From: Monocercomonoides exilis
Taxonomy: Eukaryota; Preaxostyla; Oxymonadida; Polymastigidae
Assembly (NCBI GenBank): GCA_001643675.2
Contig: LSRY02000035.1
Span: 372,001-436,000, forward strand
Direction of reading: 5' to 3'
DNA: 64,000 nt
Positions 61,588 through 64,000 of this stretch are shown here, in pieces. The notes under the pieces are model-generated. The model had not been told where the DNA came from and searched no databases. It saw only the letters and a list, made by a program, of their open reading frames with translations. Both the position numbers and the translations under genes were made by a program. The first letter of the stretch is position 1. The number at the start of each line of letters is the position of its first letter.

Positions 61588-62170
61588 AATTATTGACAAA
61601 AAGTTTATTTTCAATATTTTTTAAGGGGGAAAATAGTTTTAAAGGATAATTTTTAAAAAGAATTAGTAAAATTTTTTGTTTATTGAACGTTTGATTTATG
61701 TTTTCAAGTTAAATATTGGTGAAGCTTATTGTTGTTTTTTGTTGGAGTTTTCTTTTCCTTTTAATTTTCACTTTCTTCCTTTTTATAACGAGTGATTTTT
61801 TCTTTGAGCGCTTCTCACCTTGTTTTTGAGCGAGATGAGGGATTTTGTTGATGGATATCATTTTTTGTTTCATCACTTCTTTCAAATGAGATTTCGTTCT
61901 TTCTAATTTGACTCTGCAAAGAGGTTGTTTGTGCCTTTATATATTGCTCCTTTCTCTTTTTGTTCATTTTTTGTGATGAATTTGAGAGGTTTGATTTTTG
62001 TGTTTGATTGACAAAGCTTGACGCCAATGAATTCGATTCAATTTGACAGAGATATTTGTATGTTTATTTTTGAAAAGGTGAATTGGATAATAAATCAAAT
62101 ATCTCTCTTATTATAACAACAAATATTTTGTTTTTCTTATTAAAGAAAGAATTATATGATAGATCAATAA
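61588..62170. other. Intergenic region with one possible minus-strand exon
   Basis: A minus-strand open stretch at about 61815-62040 encodes a Lys/Ser/Gln-rich peptide (for example MNKKRKEQYIKAQTTSLQS) and is followed by a GTGAGA donor-like site. Without a clear start, partner exon or homology I do not call it a gene. The rest is A/T-rich spacer with the promoter of the beta-helix gene at its right. Confidence 0.35.
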
Positions 62171-64000
62171 ATGATAAATCTTCTGTCTGCGCTGCAATTA
62201 ATTGCGTGCTTAGTGTTAGGGGTAGAAGCTGAAAAAGATGAAGGCTTTGTGCTGAATGAGGTGCAAACAATTTTTGTTTCGCATTTTGGAGATAATTCGA
62301 GAAATGATTGCGGAACAAATATGGCGCCGTGCCAAACAATTGAACATGCACTTACGTTGCTGAATAAGGACATTGATGCAAAATTGATAAGGGTTATGGA
62401 CGAACTTGAAATACAAGCTGGGAGCAAATGGAATAAAGAGTTTCTGCTTGAAATTGGAAGTTCATCTCCTCAGGGCATAAGCCGAACGCTGAAAGTTGAT
62501 ATAAGCTCATCAGTGCAAAAGGGAATTTCACATGTTGTTTGTGAAATGGAGATGCAACTGCGTTGCTTGGATTTTTGTTTGACTCAAACAAATCAGAACC
62601 CAACAGATATATCTGGGGGCACCTTCGAAAACACCAGAGAAGGGCATGCACTGCATCAACAAGATGCACCTGCAGTCATTTTACTCGATTCAGAAAACGG
62701 AAACCTTCAGCTTGCTCATTGCACGATATCCACTTTGAAGCATTTGCTTGAGCCTTTTGAATTTTCATTTTTGAGCGCAAAAAGCGGAAAACTTTCGATT
62801 GCAGATCTGGACATAAACGACGTTTGTAAGTTCAAGGCAAAAGTTTCTCCATTTATTGTTTCAGAAAAAGTCAATATTGTCAATCTGGACGAGCTGAAAG
62901 TCGAACATTTTATTCTGGAGAAATGCTCTGTTTTTGAGCATCCGAAAAGCCTTAAGCTGAAAAACACTCATATTAATTATTGTGAAAGAAAGAACGAAAA
63001 TGTTGCATGCATGGATTGTTCGAGCAGTGCAGAAGATGTTGTCAATTTGGAGTTCACAAACTGTTTTTTTCAGTATTGCACTTCAGAAGATTCAATGGTC
63101 GGAGGCGCCCTTTCGGTTGGCATGGAAAATCCAAACAGCATTTTGGAAATGATGGGATGCTCCTTTCAAAGCTGCAAAGGTTTATGTGGAGCTGGTCTCT
63201 ATTTGAGTATTATTAAAGGAACAGTAACAATTTCGCAAACAAGTTTTTCATGTGAAGCGACAGTCGGAGGTGGCGGGATGTACGTGAAGGATGCGAATTT
63301 GATGAAAAGTTTAACTCTTATGGAAGTTTTATTTAATGACTGCAGCGCAGAAAATGGAGGAGGAGCGTGGATTGGCGTTGGCGGAGATGAAATAAAAACG
63401 AGCTGTTGGTTTCAAAATTGCCTTTTTTCAGGAAACAAGGTCTTGGAAAGTGGAGCAGATTTGTTTGTCTCGGAAGGCGGAACAAAATCGATTGACAAGA
63501 CTATTATTGACGAGAAAACGTTCTCGACTTCGGAAAGCAAAAGAGTTTGCATTCAAAATGCTACAAGTGGTGATATCCAGGAAAGAGATGATTTGCTGGG
63601 TGAAGGATCGTTGACTTATTACTTAAACGTTGACACAGGAAAAGACGATCCTGAATGCGGATTGGGAAAAGAGACGCCTTGCTTTTCGATGAGCGCAACG
63701 ATTAAGAGAATTGAAGTGAAATGGCAAACAAGCGTAATTGCAGATGGAGAGGGAATGATGCAGGTCAAAGAGCCAATAAACTTCGATGGCGATAAAGCAA
63801 TAGTTGTGGGAAGGAATTCGAAGAAATTGAATGTGAACGTTGCGTTGACAAAGGGACTTGTGGCAAATGGAGATGGAGCAATAAATGTTAGAAATAAGGC
63901 ATCAGTGTATCTGAGTTTATGGGACATAAATATAGATACAACGATTGAAACAACCAAGACTTCACCATTTGTTGTTTCCAGCGATTCTGCCTGGGCCTTT
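62171..64000 (+). CDS. Large secreted/surface protein with parallel beta-helix (pectin-lyase-like) repeats, 3'-partial
   Basis: One open frame runs from ATG 62171 to the window edge, at least 610 residues, with no stop or intron. The N-terminus is a signal peptide (MINLLSALQLIACLVLGVEA). Two units share a motif: NDCGTNMAPCQTIEHAL near residue 45 and DPECGLGKETPCFSMSATI near residue 500, both with CG-x4-5-PC followed by a helix. Between them are Cys- and Gly-rich turns such as GGALSVGMENPNS, GCSFQSCKGLCGAGLYLS, GGGGMYVKDANL and NGGGAWIGVGGDEI. These are typical of right-handed beta-helix surface proteins that are large multigene families in oxymonads and relatives. Likely role: cell-surface adhesion or carbohydrate contact, inferred. 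The C-terminus, possibly a membrane anchor, is beyond the window. Confidence 0.85.
   Translation, partial: MINLLSALQLIACLVLGVEAEKDEGFVLNEVQTIFVSHFGDNSRNDCGTNMAPCQTIEHALTLLNKDIDAKLIRVMDELEIQAGSKWNKEFLLEIGSSSPQGISRTLKVDISSSVQKGISHVVCEMEMQLRCLDFCLTQTNQNPTDISGGTFENTREGHALHQQDAPAVILLDSENGNLQLAHCTISTLKHLLEPFEFSFLSAKSGKLSIADLDINDVCKFKAKVSPFIVSEKVNIVNLDELKVEHFILEKCSVFEHPKSLKLKNTHINYCERKNENVACMDCSSSAEDVVNLEFTNCFFQYCTSEDSMVGGALSVGMENPNSILEMMGCSFQSCKGLCGAGLYLSIIKGTVTISQTSFSCEATVGGGGMYVKDANLMKSLTLMEVLFNDCSAENGGGAWIGVGGDEIKTSCWFQNCLFSGNKVLESGADLFVSEGGTKSIDKTIIDEKTFSTSESKRVCIQNATSGDIQERDDLLGEGSLTYYLNVDTGKDDPECGLGKETPCFSMSATIKRIEVKWQTSVIADGEGMMQVKEPINFDGDKAIVVGRNSKKLNVNVALTKGLVANGDGAINVRNKASVYLSLWDINIDTTIETTKTSPFVVSSDSAWAF

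Noticed and set aside
61815-62027. Minus-strand 70-residue open frame
   Set aside because: It is Lys/Ser/Gln-rich with no supported start, partner exon or homology. Left as possible but not called.

Overview
This window is nuclear DNA from a gene-dense, intron-bearing protist. Ten protein genes could be resolved by joining short exons across GT-AG introns (plus one GC-AG intron), and an eleventh gene runs off the right edge. All three stop codons end genes here: TAG in the BiP, TAF6, ARL and 608-residue genes, TAA in the SR, giant RRM and FtsX genes, TGA in the WD40, ARM and LRRC56 genes. The standard code is therefore used. Flagellar LRRC56, FtsX-type permeases, S41-like peptidase pseudogenes and a beta-helix surface protein with paired CG...PC motifs fit an oxymonad or related metamonad flagellate (Monocercomonoides-like). 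The organism is inferred, not proven.

Layout. 0-3.2 kb: the ER chaperone BiP (-) and an SR splicing factor (+) diverge from 93 bp. 3.5-13.6 kb: a 3,313-residue WD40 plus coiled-coil protein (+). 14.6-30.7 kb: a 5,252-residue protein (-) with two N-terminal RRMs and about 5,000 residues of serine-dominated low complexity, nearly all in one 15.3 kb exon. 30.9-36.0 kb: a 10-exon ARM/HEAT-like protein (+). 37.4-41.1 kb: an FtsX-domain membrane protein (-), divergent from LRRC56/ODA8 (+, 41.2-44.9 kb), a factor for outer dynein arms. 45.7-48.1 kb: TFIID subunit TAF6 (-).

Right of 48 kb the DNA changes character. It holds a broken pogo/Tigger-like DDE transposase gene (48.5-49.8 kb), an unrecognised 608-residue gene (50.7-52.7 kb), a long AT-rich stretch with a 435 bp foldback element, two decayed tandem S41-peptidase copies (54.8-59.0 kb), a 1,602 bp Tc1/mariner-type element with 54 bp inverted repeats and TA flanks, a divergent ARF/ARL GTPase (60.9-61.6 kb), and the 5' part of a secreted beta-helix protein (62.2 kb to the edge).

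The left three quarters is a housekeeping region (transcription, splicing, ER folding, flagellar assembly) in which poly-serine has expanded inside most large proteins. The right quarter is a repeat-rich, gene-decay region.
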